Under the pieces are notes generated by a model that searched no databases, was not told the origin of the DNA, and saw only the letters and a program-made list of their open reading frames with translations. The position numbers were made by a program, and so were the translations under genes. From positions 5,952,001-6,016,000 of the forward strand of contig NGZR01000001.1 of the NCBI GenBank assembly GCA_002197995.1: a stretch of 64,000 nucleotides of DNA. The letters are read 5' to 3'. Positions 44,535-57,330 of the stretch are shown here, piece after piece. Every line of letters begins with the position of its first letter. Position 1 is the stretch's first letter. The DNA is from Gaeumannomyces sp. JS-464. Lineage: Eukaryota; Ascomycota; Sordariomycetes; Magnaporthales; Magnaporthaceae.

Positions 44535-47500
44535 ATGGGATCGGGCTGCTGCGGAGGCGGAGACGGAGGCGGAGGCGGAGGCGGTCAGGACAAGCCGGCC
44601 CAACCCCGTTGCGACGGGCCCGCGACCACCACTGACGACCACGCTCGCGTGAGTCGCGAGATCGAACGCTCGGGAGGCGGCTGCTGTGGCTCTGGCGCAG
44701 ACGACGGGCCCGGCTGCTGTGGTGGAGGAGACAAGGCGCCTGGCCCCAAGCACGAGCGCGCAGCTGACAGCTGCTGTGACACTCGTGTTGACGAGTGCTG
44801 CGACACTCCTGTCGTCGACTGCTGCGGCACCCCTGTCGTTGACTGCTGCGACACTCCCGGCGACGACTGTTGCGACGCTCCCGGGGCGACTGCTGTGACG
44901 ACGATACCTGCTACGAGGCCGACAGCGCCTCGACGGCGCCTTCTACCAAGACGCTCGAGTGCTGCAACACCAACGAGGAGCACTGCGACGGTTAGTGCCG
45001 CTGGCTGACTTGCCACATGCCATGCTGGTATCCTTTCTTTGCCATGGTCTCCTGCTAACCCACGGAAACAGTGAAGTGCATCTATGCTGCCGCCACTGCC
45101 GAATGCGAGAAGACCTGTGATGACGATGCGGCGCATGATGGTAGGTTACGCTTTTTTACATCCCCATTCTGCCTGTCTTCCTCTGCTTTGAACATACCTG
45201 GGCCGCGTTGATGGGTGAATACTGACGCCAATCATGGCATCTCGCCTCCTGCAGCTGCAACTGGACATGAGCACGTCCACGACCAGAACGGCCAGCACGG
45301 CTCTGCGTGTAACTCGCACATTGCCAAGGCCTTTGAGCAGTACAGCGCCTATCTGGAAACGGCCCGTTGCATCTGCCGTAGCATCCTCGAACGTGGCCTG
45401 CCTTCGGCTGCCTGCTGCAATGGTGAGCAGCAGCAGCAGCGCCAGTCGACGTCGCAGAAACACCACGGCAAGCGCTCGGCTACGCACACCACGGGCGCCA
45501 AAGCCAAGCACGGGCACGACCTGGATGTCGCCGACGCCGAGACTACTGCTCACGGACTGCGCAAGAAGGCTGCCCACCACCACCACGGCATGAAGCGCCG
45601 CCACAAGGCTAAACACAACGGCCACGCTCACGATCACGGCAACATGATGATTGAAGCGGTCAAGGAGGACAACGAGTCCGACTGCTGCGGTGATGGTCGT
45701 GATCGTGGTGACCACCAGGCCGAGCCCATGCTCGCCAATGTCGGCAAGCCCCTCGCGGCCCGCGTTGGCGAGCGAGACATCGAGAAGGATGCGGCGGCGC
45801 TCGAATACATCGCTCTCATCGTCGACGGCATGACCTGCTCTGGCTGCGGGACCAAATTCGAGCGCATCCTGAAGGCTGCCTCTCCAGGAGTCAGCGGGGT
45901 GCGCGTCAACTTTGTTATGGGTAGTGCCGAGTTCAGCCTCGACCTCTCGCATGGCGACAAGGCCGAGGACGTGATACGCATCGCCGAGCGCGCGACCGGC
46001 TTCCGATGCGCCCGCATGTCTGATGGAGACCAAACTCTGGACCTGCTGGTCGCATCGAACCGGGCTGCTGCCGCTCTTTGCGATTTGCAGGTCCAGGGCA
46101 TGACCCAGGTCACGCCTCTAGACAAGAAGCACGTCCGCGTCACCTACGAGCCCGCTGTCATCGGACCTCGCACGCTCCTGGAGCGCATTGGCGACCTCTC
46201 GGGCGGGCTGGCCCCGCCCAGCGACGATCCGTCCGTCTCGAGCGGCCGCAAGCGGCTGTGGGACCAGCTGATCAAGACCATCGTGGCTGCCGTTCTGACA
46301 CTCCCCGTCCTCGTCCTTGCCTGGGGCAAGGAGAGTGTGCACGTCGATCCCACCACCAGCGCGTCCGTCTCCATCGCTCTGGCCACACTGGTCCAGCTCG
46401 TCGCAGTTCCCGACTTCTACCGCCCCGCCATCTCGGCTCTGATCCACTCGGGCTCCGTCGAGATGGACATGCTAGTCGTCATCAGCATCACTGCCGCTTA
46501 CGTCTACTCCCTCGTGGCCTTTGGGCACCGCGTCGCGGGGACCCCTCTCGAGACCCCAGAGTTCTTCGAGACGAGCACCCTGCTCATCACGCTGGTGCTT
46601 TTCGGTCGCCTGGTTGCCGCCTTTGCGCGCATGCGCGCTGTTGCCGCCGTTTCTCTCCGCTCCCTCCAGGCTGCCACCGCCCTGCTCATTGTTGATGCTC
46701 CTGAGAAGGGCCAGCAGCCGAGCGAGGTCGAGATCGACGCCCGCCTCTTGCAATACGGCGACCGCTTCAAGGTCCTACCGCACTCGACCGTGCCTACCGA
46801 CGGCACCGTGGTGAGCGGCGCGAGCGAGGTGGACGAATCGATGCTTACAGGCGAGGCCGTCCCCGTTGTCAAGGCCAAGCACGACACCGTCGTCGCCGGC
46901 ACTGTCAACGGGTCGGGCGCTCTCGTGGTCCAGCTCACCAGGCTGCCCGGCAAGAACACCGTCACCGATATTGCCCGCCTAGTTGAGGACGCGGCCAACT
47001 CCAAGCCCAAGATCCAGGACGTTGCCGACCGCGTGGCCAGCTGGTTCGTGCCCGCCGTCACCTCCATTGCCATCATCGTCACTATCGTCTGGGTCGTTGT
47101 CGGCCTCAAGGTGCGCTCGTTCCCGACCGGCCGTGCAGCCGCCGACGCCGTCACCTATGCCGTTGCCGTGCTCGCCGTGTCGTGCCCCTGTGCGCTTGGT
47201 CTGGCCGTGCCTATGGTCCTTGTCGTAGCGGGGGGCATCGCAGCCCGCGGTGGCGTCGTCATCAAGTCGGCCGAGTGCACGGAGATGGCGCGCAAGGTGA
47301 CGGATGTCGTCTTTGACAAGACGGGTACTATCACCGAAGCCGAGCTGGACATCCTAGAGACCGAATACCCTTCGATTCCCACAATTACCGAGACTGAAGC
47401 GGCTGGAATCGCCCGCGCCCTTGCCGCCGGTAACAAGCACCCGGTCTCGGTCGCTATCGCCAAACACCTCGAGCTGCAGACGGCCGCTGCTGTTGACGAC

Positions 47501-48331
47501 GTCCACGTAGTGCCTGGCTCTGGTATCGAGGCTAAGTACAAAGGCCTCCGCCTCCGGGCGGGAAGCCCCGAGTGGACCGAGACCGTATCCAACCCGACCG
47601 TAGCGCGCCTTCAGCAACAGGGAATGAGCATCTTCGCCGTGGCCCTCGATAGAAAGCCCATTGCAGTCTACGGCCTCAGGACCCGCCTCCGACCCGATGC
47701 CATAGCCGTGGTGGCCAAGCTCCAGCGCCGCGGCATTACCGTCCACCTCGTCTCGGGCGACCAGCGCCGCGCCGTCGAGTCTGTCGCCACCCAGGTCGGC
47801 ATCCCCGCCTCCAACGTCGCCAGCCAGAACACCCCGGCCCAGAAGCGCGAGTACGTGGCCAGGCTCATGGCCGCAACCCCGTCGCCACAGAAGCAGAAGA
47901 AGCGCGTCGTCATGTTCGTAGGTGACGGCACCAACGACGCCGTTGCGGTGGCGCAGGCCGACATAGGCGTGCAGCTCGCCGCCGCCGCCGCGGTTGGCGG
48001 CTCCGGTGCCTCGGTCGCGGCGGCCGCCGGTAGCGAGGTGACGCGCGGCGCCGCCGACGTGGTCCTGCTCTCGGGCCTCGGCGGCGTTCCCTTCCTACTC
48101 GACATCAGCCGCTCCGCGTCGCTGCGCATGAAGTTCAACTTTGCCTGGTCCGCTGTCTACAACGTCCTCGCCATCCTGCTGGCCGCCGGCGCCTTTGTCA
48201 ACGTCCGCATCCCGCCCGCCTACGCCGGCCTCGGCGAGATCGTGAGCGTCCTGCCCGTCATCATCGCCGCCGCCACCATGTTTGCCGCCAAGAAGGACCG
48301 CGCTGCTGCTGGTGCCGAAGGTGGTCTCTGA
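44535..48331 (+). CDS. crpA: CrpA-type copper-exporting P1B ATPase, frame broken once
   Basis: Three exons (44535-44990, 45072-45140, 45255-48331). It pumps copper out of the cytosol, giving copper resistance. The N-terminus holds CC pairs repeated about every 8 residues (DECCDTPVVDCCGTP...), then a His-rich stretch and one heavy-metal-binding domain (MTCSGC). Core motifs in order are TGE in LTGEAVPV, the transport site CPC in SCPCALG, the phosphorylated Asp in DKTGT, HP in NKHPVSVA, and GDGTNDA. The membrane helices expected for P1B pumps are present. At 44883-44886 (GGGG) one base is missing between DAPG and DCCDDDTCYEA. Adding it gives 1201 codons and makes the phase of the first intron correct. 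The Cys-rich N-terminus resembles Aspergillus CrpA more than Golgi CCC2. Confidence 0.92.
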
Positions 48332-49471
48332 GCAGATATCTGTTGTTGGTTCTCTTTGTTGAGATAAATGGGATTGGATGCGGCAGACGATGGCTACCTT
48401 ACTGGTGCTTGTCGTTTCCCTTTTCTTGGCTCGTTTTCTCGGCAAAGGAAACTTGGCCTTCCCTGGCTGAAGTTCAACACCTGCTCGGGGACCCCACACC
48501 TGGCGATAAATAGTGTATGGCCGTCGCTATTTTGGCGGCGACGGTTTTGGCAAAAAGGAGGACGGTTCAACACCGGAAAATGCGCGATGTGGCTTGCTTT
48601 CCCCTACCCTTGTCAGGACCACGGGACGTACGTCCTGGATCCAATGCTCCCTCGTATTTCACTTCTTCCACCCCCCACAGCCACGATGTAACGTGCAGCA
48701 ATGGGCAGAATCCTACTTGTTAAGGTCAGAATCACCTAAAACGACATGTAGTAGCCTTAAATATCTTTAGCCATGCAGCGGCATGCTTCAAAAGCATGCG
48801 AGACCATAGCTATACAAATTACCCAATGGAAAACAATATCATCCATGAGCTTTTATCTTTGTATTAAGCATCAATGTCTTGGTTATACCATGATACAGTC
48901 GCTTCATCGATGCCGCGCGCTTCCTACATGTACAGCTGTTTTCGTTTATCCCAGACGAAAGATCGCAATTCCAGACAGCGATCAAAAACGAACGCATATA
49001 GCTTTAACTGTTTTACTTTCTCTGCATCTCTATCTATCGGAACATCTCCCAGAAGAAGTCTATCTAGCGCTTTTACCCCGCCTCTAATGTGACTCGACAA
49101 CGCAAACGAGAGCCCAACATTGCTGACCATCCATCGAGGGTCTCCAGTCCTCAACAGGCGCCAATGCTCCAAAGCCCTTTTCCGCTGATCAGCCTACCAA
49201 AAAAGACGCAAGACAGGCCCGGGAGATCAATTATTGATCCGCAATGCGCAAGAATGGACAGGACAAAGGAAAGCAGGGGGTATTACAAAACCCTGCGGAG
49301 GACCAAAAACAAAAAACCCCCACGCAAGAAATAAAAAAACAACCGGAAAAGTTTTATGCGGCCCGCAGTGTCCTAACGTTAGCAAATAGCATCATGCAAA
49401 AAGATCCGAACGATTTGTTGCGTCTTTTTTTCCCTTCCCTCGTTCATTCCCCCGGATCGTCCTGAACGAGT
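48332..49471. other. Convergent intergenic region, about 1.1 kb
   Basis: 3' flanks of the copper ATPase and eEF3 genes. 48780-49080 is more A+T-rich than its surroundings. No gene seen. Confidence 0.45.
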
Positions 49472-52400
49472 TTACTCGTCCTCGTCGCTGAAGACCTCCT
49501 CACCACGCTTCCTCCTGGCCATGCGCTCCTTCTTCTTCTTGCGGGCCTCGGCGCTGGTGAGCTTCTTGGCCTTCTTGGTGCTGACGATCTTGTTGCCCAT
49601 AGCATCGAACTTCTCCTCCTCGCCATCCTCCTCACCCTTCAGGCGAGGACCGGAGCCCTGGCCCTGGACCCAGTTGTGGCCCGAGGGAGTCATCTTGCCG
49701 TCAACAACGGCCCAGACCTCCTCAGTCAGGTCCTTGGTGAACTCGGACGAGTGGGTGATGATGATGACACCACCCTCGAACTTCTTCAAGGCCTTGGACA
49801 GGGCACCGAGCGAGTCACGGTCAAGGTAGTTGGTCGGCTCGTCAAGGACGATCAGGTGGGGACGCTGCCATGAGCAGGCGGCGAGGACAACCTTGACACG
49901 CTGACCACCGGACAGACCACGCATGCGCGAGTGGGAAACCAGCTCGGCATCCAGACCGAAGTTTGCGCAGTGAGCCTCGATCCCTTGCGGACTAGCGGGC
50001 GGAACTGACCCGAGGCGAGAGCCTCCTTCATGTCGACCTCGGCCACCATCTTCTGGTGGGACGCGAGCAGCTCCGAGCGGGGCAGCCAGGCGTTGTCAGC
50101 CGACATCATGGGCACCCAGCGCTCGTTCTTCATGCCGACGTTCTCGCCCAGGGCGAACGAGCACTCGTACTCGTACGAGTTCTTGAACTTCCTACGCGAG
50201 TTGATGCCAATGACGCGACGCTGCGTGCCATCAACCCTTGAAGACCTTGTCCATGGCCTTCTCGTCCTCCTCGGTAATGATCTTGTTGGCACGGTCCATG
50301 GTCTCACGGTCCTCGCCCGTCTGGAAACGCCACTGGATGTACTCGGAAGGCGTCGAGTCCAGGTGGTTATCGATGTGGGCGAAGGCATGCTGCTTGATGT
50401 AGGCGATACGGATGTTCTCGTGCTGGTAGATCTCACCGGCAGTGGGGATCAGCTCACCAGTGAGCACGTTGATCAGGGTCGACTTGCCGGCACCATTGGG
50501 GCCAATGACGGCAATACGGGAGCCGAGAGAACACTGGAAGGTGATGTCGCTGATCTGGGGCTTGGTGGTGCCGGGGTACTGGAAGTCCATCTTGGTGGCA
50601 CGAAGAATGGCCTTGGCCTTGGTCTTGACACCCTCAAGGAAACCAGGCTCGGGGAAGGTAAACTCGATCTCGGATTCGCCGAGCTCATAGTAGGACTTGG
50701 CCTGCGGGTTCTTCTGGACGAAGGCCTTCAGGTTGCCACGGTAGCGCTTGAGCTTGAAGCGCTCGTAGTGGACAATGTGCTGGCAGACGTTGTCGAGGAA
50801 GCCGCTGTCGTGCGAGACGATGATGGAAGTGCAGGGGGAGTTGATGAGGTAGTCCTCGAGCCACTTGACGTTCTTCACATCCAGATGGTTGGTCGGCTCG
50901 TCGAGTAGCAGGATATCAGGAGCCTCGAAGACGGCACGGCACAGAGCCAGCTTCATCTTCCAACCGCCAGACAGGGCAGTGATCTCGCCAGCAATCATGG
51001 CATCGGTGAAGCCGAACTCGAGGAGACGGGCAGTGACATCCTCCTTGCTGACATCGACCTCGGCCTCGCTCAGCTTCTTCATGGTCCAGTCAATGGTGGT
51101 CATCTCAGTGTCGGCGGCATCGAGATCGTGCTCAACGAACACGGTCTTGACCTCACTCTGCTTGGGGAAGCCCTCGACCTGCTCGTTGTTGATGGCGCGC
51201 ATGAGGGTCGACTTGCCCGAACCGTTGGGACCGCACAGACCGTAGCGCTGGCCACGCTTCAGGCGGAGGTGCGTCTGGTTCAGCAGGATCTTGGCACCGT
51301 AGGCGAGGGAGAAGGTGCAGTTGCACAGGTCCTCGCCCTCCTCGTCGTCCTCTCACCCTCCTCCTCCCGCGCGAGACCAGGAGAGGCCTTCGCAGGGAGT
51401 CGCAAACGCTCTCCGAGTCGGCATCGCCAACGACAACGGTGATGTAGGGCTTAAGGGCAGTCGCCCAGCTGACAGACTCGATCTCCTTCTCGTCTATGAG
51501 CTGGCCGGCGATGGCGGCGATGTACTCGAGAACAGGGGTGAACTTCTCAGCGGGCTTCTTGGACGCAACAACATCCTTGACGTGGACAAGGACGGTGGCG
51601 ATGTCACCATCGTTGCGGCGCTCGGGATCTTGCCGTTGACGACGTTGCCGACACGGATAAGAGTGTCGAGGCCCTGCTTGGTCTTCTCACGAGCCTCGGG
51701 ATCGGCCATGTTCTCGAAGTTCTTCTCGAGGTTGGGCATCAGCCTGGGCAAGAAAGCAGAAACGATGTTGGGGTCGTCGACGAGCTTGCACATGTTGTCC
51801 ACGATAACAGCCGCTTTCCGCTTGATGGCGGTGTCACGCTCCTGAAGGCCACGCTCCAGCAGGGGAACCATCAGGGCCAGGGTGGGCTCCGTGACCTCGG
51901 TGACGAAAGTGGTGGCACCCAGCAGGTGAACGGTCTCAGGGACGTTCTCGGGCTTGGCGATACACTTGATAAGCTCGGGGATGAAGCGCTCGATATCCTT
52001 GTTGACAATAAGGCCGCAGATCTTCTCCATGGTCTTGTAGGCGCGGTCCTTGACCTCCTTCTTGGTGTCCCACATGGCATCACCGACGACGGGGATCAGA
52101 TCGGGGACGCGGAAGGCGGTCTGAGCAGGGGCTGTGCGGACGATGGTGTCGACGAAGTCGAGGACAGCAATCTTCTCGGGCCACTTTTGGGCGTTCTTGA
52201 GCGATTCAATCAGCGGGGGCAGGGTAGCCTTGACGGCGTTGGGGTTGATGGCCTCGGCGACCGCCGCAGAGGCGGCAAGGGCAGCATTCTTGACGGCGGT
52301 GATCTTGTCGCCAGCAGCACCAAAGATTTCGGGCAGCAGAGAGACGAGGAAGGGCTCGACGTGTGCCGACACCTCGGAGTGTTGGGCGATGGCCTGGATG

Positions 52401-53037
52401 GCGCCAAGGGCCTTCTCGCGGGCGGCGGCATCCTTCTTGTTGCCGAGCTGCTTCTTCAGGCCCTCGATCGTCCTAAAACGGATGTCTGTCAGCGCGAGGT
52501 TCCACTAATTTTCTGCCGTGAACCATGTCTGCCCCTGTTTTGGAGGGTGCGAATCTTTGTGTGGTGGGCGGGGTCTCTCTGGCTGGCCGGGGTCGCCTGC
52601 AGTCGTTGACTTCGTTCGGGCTGGGGAAGAAAGAGGCGGCCAATAAAAAAATAAAAATAGAAAATAAAAATAAAAATCCACGAGTTGGGCAAATTTCTGG
52701 ACCGCCTGTCGCAAGGGGTTTTGTCGCCAGATAATCCGACGGCAGTCCTCCTTGGTGGTGCAGTCAAGGCTTGTGCGCGTGGTTGAAGTGTGGTGGGGGT
52801 GAAATTTTTTGGGCGAAGAGAACACGAAGGGACGAAAAAAAAAGCGTGTTCGGAGCAGGGTCTGCAGGGTGAGATTGCTTACTTGACAGGGACGTCGACA
52901 TCCTCGATACGGCCGTTCAGGAACGAAGCCAGAGCAACCGAAGCCTCCTTGGAAGCGTCCGCCTCCTTGGCAATGGTGAGCTTCTGCATGAGCTCATCCA
53001 GAACCTTGAGGGACTGCGCGTTCTCCTTGGCCGACAT
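49472..53037 (-). CDS. TEF3: Translation elongation factor 3 (eEF3), frame broken five times
   Basis: Ribosome-bound ATPase, found in fungi, that helps release tRNA from the E site. Exon 1 is 53037-52883 ([17 protein letters not shown]). A 410-bp intron follows, then exon 2 is 52472-49472. In order: HEAT repeats, the four-helix linker, ABC1 with [17 protein letters not shown] and [14 protein letters not shown]2 with GPNGAGKST, the chromodomain insert ([13 protein letters not shown]), LSGGQRVK and LDEPTNYLD, and a Lys/Arg-rich tail ending SDEDE. Frame breaks: base missing at 51624-51626, 51389-51390, 51350-51355 and 49982-49984; base extra at 50235-50237. The corrected length is 3159 bases, 1053 codons, close to yeast eEF3 (1044 residues). 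Because the gene is essential where tested, these are best read as sequence errors. Confidence 0.95.
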
Positions 53038-55632
53038 TTTGGCGGGTATTATGTGTGGTGAAAAAAGTCGAAGATGGTGAAGTTCGAAATCGAACCAAAA
53101 GCGTCCGCACAACGTCTATCAGCGGTCTATCGTCTATCGTGGGTATCGAAAAAAAATTCGTGGTCGCTCTGGGGGGCCCGCAGAGAGAACTTCGATGGAG
53201 GGTCGACGTTCAAGCTGCTCTATAATGGCGCCTCGTGTGTTTTTGATGGGCGACGTGCTCTCTTGGAGGGAGAGGAAGCACGTGCAAGGGCAAAAGATGG
53301 CCGCTTCTGGAGAGAAGAGGATAGTGGCCGGAGAGAAGTAAGGTCTTGCGTGCCCTGCCGACAGCAACCACTAAGAAAGAAAACGGGAAGAAAAAGAGGG
53401 AGATTGTGGGAGGAAAAGTCGAAGGGGCGGAGGGGGAGAGGGAGCGAAGGGCAGACTTTTTCAAGCCCCTCTCATCCCTCTCTGTAATCCAGTCTCCGAA
53501 AACTTTTGAGTGGGGCTTCCTATATGCCCCTCCATCGATTGGCCCGCACCAAGCCACCTCCCCTCGACTCGCCCAAACGCGTGGGCAGGGATCCCTGCTT
53601 ATCGGTTATCAGACGCACATGTTCCAAGCCAAATTTGGCTTTTCCAGGAGGGCGGTGAAGCCGCAAGTGCGGGAGCGGTGCCTGCACGGAACATTAAAAC
53701 CGCAGGAAAAATTTTCTGTCGCCTTTTTTTTTTTTTTTTTTTCTTTGCACCCCAGTCTTTTTTCCCCGCCTGCACTTTTGCCCCTAGCATTTCGTCTCGG
53801 AGCAACCAAGATCTGGGTCTGCCTCCAGATCCATCGAACTTGTGGCTCTGTATCTTTTTTGCTCCGGCTCTCTGGCCACCCACTGGGCTAACAATGACGT
53901 TTTGTGACTGGGTCTCTGGAGGCGAACAAGAGCGGGCAAGTGGCGCTTCTCGGCTCAACAAACGACGTGGGATGGCAAGGACAGCAAATCGTGGTCGCTT
54001 GCTGACATAGGTACCTAGGTAGAGGCAAGCGCGGTTTTAAAAAAGCAAGTGGTGGGACGGATTACACGTGCAGGATTGATTGATGGTGACCCTGTTTTCT
54101 GACCACAGCCACCGAAGAGCCCCTTGGGGTGGCATCCAGAAAAAAACCAGGGGCGAAGGAGGAGGGGCATGAGACAGACGACGAGAAAAGGGTCCTGCAT
54201 CCTGTCGTTTCTTTTGCCAACGCCCATATTATGCTCCGCCTATCAACCTCACTCAGTGTCGATATTAAGACACTCCAAAGTACATGGCAGTTCGCCATTC
54301 GCTCTGCTGGCAGGCCTGAGCTGCTGGCCACGTTGCCGCTGGGGTTCGGCAGGGCCGTCCTCTCCGCCGCATTTTGGTAGTGCAAGTGGTTGCATGTGCG
54401 ACAAGCCCTAAAAGGCCCTGGTTGCTCGCGGCCCGAGGTGGCTTCAATGATGGCTGCCCATCCAGCGGCCCCTGACTCTCCTCGCCGGGTTGCCCTAGCC
54501 CATCTGCTTCTGTAAGCCTGGCGCCGATCTGACGTGCGAGCATCCAGGCCGCTACGCCACCGATCGATGGCAAGGTGGCCAGAACCTGCCCTTGTTTGCA
54601 TGGCTTGCACAGCTGTTGCTTTCGCTGGAGCTAGAATCATTATCCTCCCTGATTAGGCCCGTGTCGAATGAAGCCAGCCAGAGCCGTTTGCGACGTCGTA
54701 ATTGCACTGTTTTGAGTACACGCGGTTTCGCTCAGGGTCCACGACTCTTGCCGTCTGATTCACCGCAGCAGCCACCTGGTAGCGCCACCCCTTTTCGGAA
54801 ATTCAGAACTTGCCGCAACCTAAAGGAACCCTCTCAGCTTATTTGGGAGGTCCACACCGCCGCACCGCGAGACGCACGAATGTGGCGCCGGAAACCAACG
54901 AACTTTTTTGGCAGCGGCTTCTCACGAGTCGGAGAATGGATGGAAGCCGCCTGGATAGAAGTCGAGGCTGTTTCCAGCTCACGTGACCGACCGACCGACG
55001 ATCCTTTACCGTCGGCTCCTGAATCTCAAACGCCCATCGCATTCTCTTCAGGAGATGGAACGTGCCCAGAAAGTAAGGACCGCAAATATGCAGCCTACCT
55101 AGGCGTCAAGCTCATGCAGGACGCTGCCTCTATGTCGGGACTGGCTGCATGCTTCCTCGCTTACCTTAAACGCCGTGACTGCTTAATTCTCTTTCAACAT
55201 CTAGGCTACGGCTGGAGGCGCATCCGCGGACCTCTTTCCTTCTCCCGGTGTTGCTTGTTCTAAACTTTACCTTTCAACTCTCCGCGAACCGCCCAGACAT
55301 CCCGGCCGTAAAATACTCAACAGGCTCCTACGGGCCATATCCACCCCGCTTAACAAATTTCATAAATATTGTCATATGCACGATCGCCTAATGGTTTCTA
55401 GGAGTATTTGCCCAACAAGAAACCCCGCCGGCGGTTTGACGGCGCGGCGCGGGGTACGACCAAGACACAATGCATGGCGTGTGGGGGTCTCGGGATCTCG
55501 GGAGGAGCCTCAGACGTGTCTTGCGGTTCTCGCTCGACTGATGTTTCCTTCAAATAGAACATTGTTTCCCAGTAATCAAGTTCCTCAGGAGGCAGTGATA
55601 CCAACCATTCCTAAAATTCAAGTGGACGCACA
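53038..55632. other. Divergent spacer between eEF3 and GH5, about 2.6 kb
   Basis: No reading frame with splice structure or recognisable sequence. A T-run lies at about 53725-53742. The eEF3 promoter should be in the first kilobase, which has several pyrimidine and purine tracts. Confidence 0.45.
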
Positions 55633-57330
55633 ATGTCAAGCGGGATCCTTCGTGTCGACGGTGATAGGGTGGTCGATGGCTCCGGCAAGCCGGTCATTCT
55701 CCGAGGCGCCGGACTCGGAGGCTGGATGAATATGGAGAACTTCATCACAGGCTATCCGGGCCACGAGCTGCAGACTCGCTCTGCGCTGCTCAAAGTCCTG
55801 GGGCAAGAGAAGTACGACTACTTCTTCGACAAGTTCCTCGGGTGTAGGTGCCGATGCTACCCCTGGCTTGGCGATGGGAGAAATATCTTGTTGTTAACGC
55901 AGCCCATGCTCGCCATCACACTCAGACTTCTTCGCCGATGCGGACGCCAAGTTCTTCGCGTCGCTGGGCCTGAACTGCATCAGGATTCCCTTCAACTACC
56001 GCCATTTTGAGGATGACATGAACCCGCGCGTCCTCAAGGCCGGCGGCTTCAAGCACCTCGATCGCGTCGTCGACATTGTTTGTGTCATCCCGTGCAATAA
56101 GCCTACCCAAACCAACAGGCCACAACTGTGCATTGCAAGCAGAGGCTAACCGTATCCAATCTTTCCAGTGTGCTCGGCACGGCATTTACACCATCCTTGA
56201 CATGCATACGCTACCCGGTGGGCAGAATCCCGACTGGCATTCAGACAACAGGTCGTCCTACCCGGCGTTCTGGGACTTCAAGGACCACCAAGATCGCACC
56301 GTTTGGCTGTGGGAGCAACTGGCGAGCCACTACAAAGGCAACCCCTGGATTGCGGGCTACAACCCGATCAACGAGCCTTGCGATGAGCAACATGTAAAGT
56401 CGCCTTTCACTTCTACTTTTAAGACCTGTCGTGCCGGTGTCCCGCTAGCAAGTTCCTGCGAGGGATAGCTGCTAATCGGCCACATTTTGTTCACAATTGC
56501 AGGTCAGACTCCCGGCATTCTATGACAGACTCGAGGCCGCAATCCGGGCGGTCGACCCGGATCATATCCTGTGGCTGGACGGAAACACATTCTCCATCGA
56601 ATGGAAAGGATTCGACAAGGTCCTGCCCAACACGGTCTACGCGCTGCACGACTACTCCACCATGGGATTTCCACTAGGCGAAAGGTTTAAAGGCACGCCA
56701 GAGCAGCTGGAGCGGCTGGAGGCCCAATTCGTCCGGAAAGCAGAGTTCCAGCGCGCGCGTTCGACGCCCATCTGGAACGGTGAGTTCGGCCCCGTCTACG
56801 AGGACCCGGCCAAAAACCCGCAAGCCGACGAGATCAACTCGGAACGGTATGCCTTGCTCGGCGCCCAGCTGGCCGTCTACGACAAGTACAGCATCCCGTG
56901 GAGCATCTGGCTGTACAAGGATATCGGATTTCAGGGGATGGTTTACACCGATCCCAAAAGCAAGTACATGCGAACCATCGCCGCCTTCGCCGAGAAGAAG
57001 CGACGGCTCAACCTGGACGCCTGGGGCAGGCGCCCGAACGAGGAGCTCGACGCGCTTATGCAGCCGCTAGTCCGATGGATTAACCAGAACGCCCCGCAGG
57101 CGACCGAGACGTACCCTACCACTTGGGACACGACTCGGCACCTGCACCGCAACGTGCTCGAGGTCTTTGTAGCCGGCAGCTTCTCCCACGAGTTTGCCAG
57201 CCTGTTTGAGGGCATGAGCTTGGAAGACCTGGACGAGTGCGCCAAGAGCTTCGCCTTTGAGAACTGCTTGCAAAGGGAAGGGCTTAACAGGATCATGAGC
57301 GAGCATGCCCAAGTCGCCACGTCCGGCTGA
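55633..57330 (+). CDS. Glycoside hydrolase family 5 protein, intracellular
   Basis: Four exons (55633-55843, 55926-56077, 56169-56393, 56503-57330; introns of 82, 91 and 109 bp) give 471 residues, intact. The GH5 barrel shows the N-terminal RGAGLGGWMNMENFI, then LNCIRIPFNYRHFED, TILDMHTLPGGQN, the acid/base Glu in YNPINEPCDE and the nucleophile Glu in WNGEFGPVY. GH5 enzymes cleave beta-linked glucans, mannans or glycosides, including sterol glucosides and glucosylceramide in cytosolic fungal members. There is no signal peptide, so an intracellular substrate is likely. The subfamily cannot be fixed from sequence alone. After the barrel is a C-terminal helical extension of about 100 residues. 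Confidence 0.88.

Noticed and set aside
45146..46033. 295-codon minus frame
   Set aside because: Antisense of the CrpA-type ATPase N-terminal region.
50030..50908. 292-codon plus frame rich in Leu/Val/Gly
   Set aside because: Antisense shadow of eEF3 ABC domains.
1186..53037. Reading the broken genes as pseudogenes or as RIP-mutated copies
   Set aside because: Breaks are single-base indels in short runs, not C-to-T changes. Codon use and motifs are intact, and one affected gene is essential, so sequence error fits better.
54592..55263. 223-codon plus frame upstream of GH5
   Set aside because: Mixed composition, no splice signals and no recognisable motif; probably chance in a long spacer.
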